Origin: Bacteroidales bacterium
GTDB lineage: Bacteria; Bacteroidota; Bacteroidia; Bacteroidales; GCA-2748055
Direction: 5' to 3'
Assembly (NCBI GenBank): GCA_021740585.1
Contig: JAIOZM010000031.1
Location: 1-44,282, forward strand
DNA length: 44,282 bases
Shown: piece after piece, positions 43,448 through 44,282 of the stretch
How positions within the stretch are numbered: the stretch's first letter is position 1
Layout: every line of letters begins with the position of its first letter
The notes under the pieces: generated by a model
Told to the model about the DNA's origin: nothing
The model's input: the letters and a program-made list of their open reading frames with translations, nothing else
Databases searched by the model: none
Position numbers and translations under genes: made by a program

Positions 43448-43805
43448 ACTCTTTTTGGACACCAATATTATCCTTTATCTGCTGGAGGGAGATGAAACAG
43501 TTTCTGAATTGTTGAATAATAAACAGTTTTACATTTCCTTTATTACACAGCTTGAATTATTATCTTTCCCCGGTCTCACTAAAAAAGATATTAGCATTAT
43601 AGAGCGTTTGTTATCGGAATGTGTAATCATTGACATTAATTCAGAAATAAAAGCCACAACAACCAATCTTAGACGGAAATTCAAAATAAAACTTCCTGAT
43701 TGTATTATTGCTGCAACCTCACTTTATCTTGATCTCCCTTTGATAACAGCAGATGATGATTTTAAGAAAATTGATCATCTAAATCTTCTATTCTACAAGA
43801 AGTAA
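43434..43805 (+). CDS. vapC: PIN-domain toxin, VapC family
   Basis: A 123-residue PIN-domain RNase. Acidic active-site residues are seen in LFLDTNIILYLLEGDE, QLELLSF, and KLPDCIIAATSLYLDLPLITADDDFKKI, which together give the metal-binding set. VapC toxins cut tRNA or rRNA. Its antitoxin is encoded just upstream with overlap. The gene seems intact. Confidence 0.9.
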   Translation: MSGNKLFLDTNIILYLLEGDETVSELLNNKQFYISFITQLELLSFPGLTKKDISIIERLLSECVIIDINSEIKATTTNLRRKFKIKLPDCIIAATSLYLDLPLITADDDFKKIDHLNLLFYKK

Positions 43806-43911
43806 TTGCTTGAAATGAATACAACCAAAGAATTAATTCCAGGGAGTAAAAATCAGGAATAATTAATATCTTTAGTATGAGGATTGTTCTTTGAAGAAAA
43901 GTTTTTTTCAG

Positions 43912-43980
43912 AATTTGGATTGGTATGATTACGGGGCGAGGATGTATGATCCGGCTTTGTGAAGGTGGCATATGCATGAT
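43912..43980 (+). pseudogene. Rhs core scrap with a stop codon
   Basis: Codons read NLDWYDYGARMYDPAL-stop-RWHMHD. The Rhs signature is nearly perfect at DNA level but holds an in-frame TGA where Gly is expected. What follows is not an Rhs tip but an antisense helix-turn-helix remnant. Confidence 0.8.
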
Positions 43981-44123
43981 AAATTCTCGAATTTAGTCCT
44001 TCCAATATTACTGTAATGCACATTAGATAGCTCAGCAAGTTCCTGCTGGGATAGATATTTTTCTTTACGTGCATTTTTTAATCTTACTGAACATATGCCG
44101 GAGCTTAAAAACCTGACCTCAGG
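43980..44123 (-). pseudogene. Remnant of an XRE-family regulator
   Basis: On the - strand an open frame without ATG reads RFLSSGICSVRLKNARKEKY, LSQQELAELSNVHYSNIGR and KFENL. This is a helix-turn-helix of the XRE type, cut at its end by the Rhs scrap. It was probably the antitoxin or regulator of a lost module. Near its start is a dyad AACCTGA-CC-TCAGGTT (44110-44125). Confidence 0.6.
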
Positions 44124-44209
44124 TTAAAAACAGTCATTTTTCTTAAAAACCTTGAACCTTCACGCTGATTTTTTGCAATTTTTTACATTAAAGGATAAAG
44201 CGTAACCTG

Positions 44210-44230
44210 ATTATCATGCTGAATGATAAT
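44210..44230. repeat. Inverted repeat near the right edge
   Basis: ATTATCAT and ATGATAAT (8 bp, perfect) around five bases. From 44124 to the window end no gene is seen. It might be an operator of a gene to the right. Confidence 0.5.
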
Positions 44231-44282
44231 GTAAGCTGTGTTAATAAACTGGTTTGTAAATGTATAGGGATAGAAAATAAAT

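Noticed and set aside
43853..44074. 73-codon frame on the - strand
   Set aside because: It runs through both the Rhs scrap and the XRE remnant in a frame that carries neither similarity.
1..44282. tRNA and rRNA genes
   Set aside because: I saw no cloverleaf or rRNA sequence by eye; a tRNA scan could still find one.

Overview
The window reads as a chromosomal segment of a marine or sediment Bacteroidota, most likely order Marinilabiliales/Bacteroidales. The pointers are gliding and type IX secretion (T9SS) genes (gldH, sprE/porW, porX), a T9SS C-terminal sorting domain, a TonB-dependent receptor with a carboxypeptidase-regulatory N-domain, AT-rich DNA with few Shine-Dalgarno sites, and repeated TAnnTTTG boxes, the -7 element of Bacteroidota promoters. 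No species can be named from this sequence alone.

Region 1 (1-13500, all + strand) is conserved core: a 22-unit heptamer tandem repeat, holB, ricT-like PSP1 gene, gldH, trmB, an alkyltransferase-like gene, mrp, nfu, sprE/porW, porX, tsaE, ald, a small lipoprotein and waaA. It joins replication, tRNA modification, Fe-S delivery, lipid A/Kdo assembly and T9SS control; porW and porX are neighbours and act on the same secretion system.

Region 2 (13501-20220) holds two large solitary + strand genes, each with a clear hairpin terminator: an Oar-like TonB-dependent receptor and an adenosylcobalamin-dependent (class II) ribonucleotide reductase.

Region 3 (20224-33850) is a beta-1,3-glucan (laminarin-type) utilisation locus in two convergent arms separated by a long inverted repeat. 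The + arm has a T9SS-secreted GH16 enzyme with a CBM6-like domain and a sugar-porter MFS. The - arm runs GH16 lipoprotein, GH149-type glucan phosphorylase, GPH symporter, a GH30-like remnant, a clan GH-A lipoprotein enzyme, a mutarotase-fold protein and a second GPH symporter. There is no SusC/SusD pair. The logic appears to be: cut outside, import oligosaccharides by MFS carriers, and phosphorolyse in the cytoplasm.

Region 4 (33900-44282) is the accessory and most unusual part. It is an array of six pieces of one kind of Rhs protein, all on the + strand. Five begin at the conserved core signature (W)YDYGARxYDP, and the first carries more of the core. Three keep a long variable C-terminal tip followed at once by a small membrane protein (candidate effector/immunity pairs), and three are only short scraps. 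Between them sit four different type II toxin-antitoxin modules (YefM/YoeB, HigB/HigA, Unstab_antitox/RelE-ParE, VapB-like/VapC) and an XRE remnant, a broken DDE transposase, a tyrosine recombinase fragment, a 184-bp direct repeat flanking a 4.4-kb segment, and several strong hairpins. It looks like a depot or graveyard of displaced Rhs tips, possibly held in place by addiction modules. No full-length parent rhs gene lies in the window.
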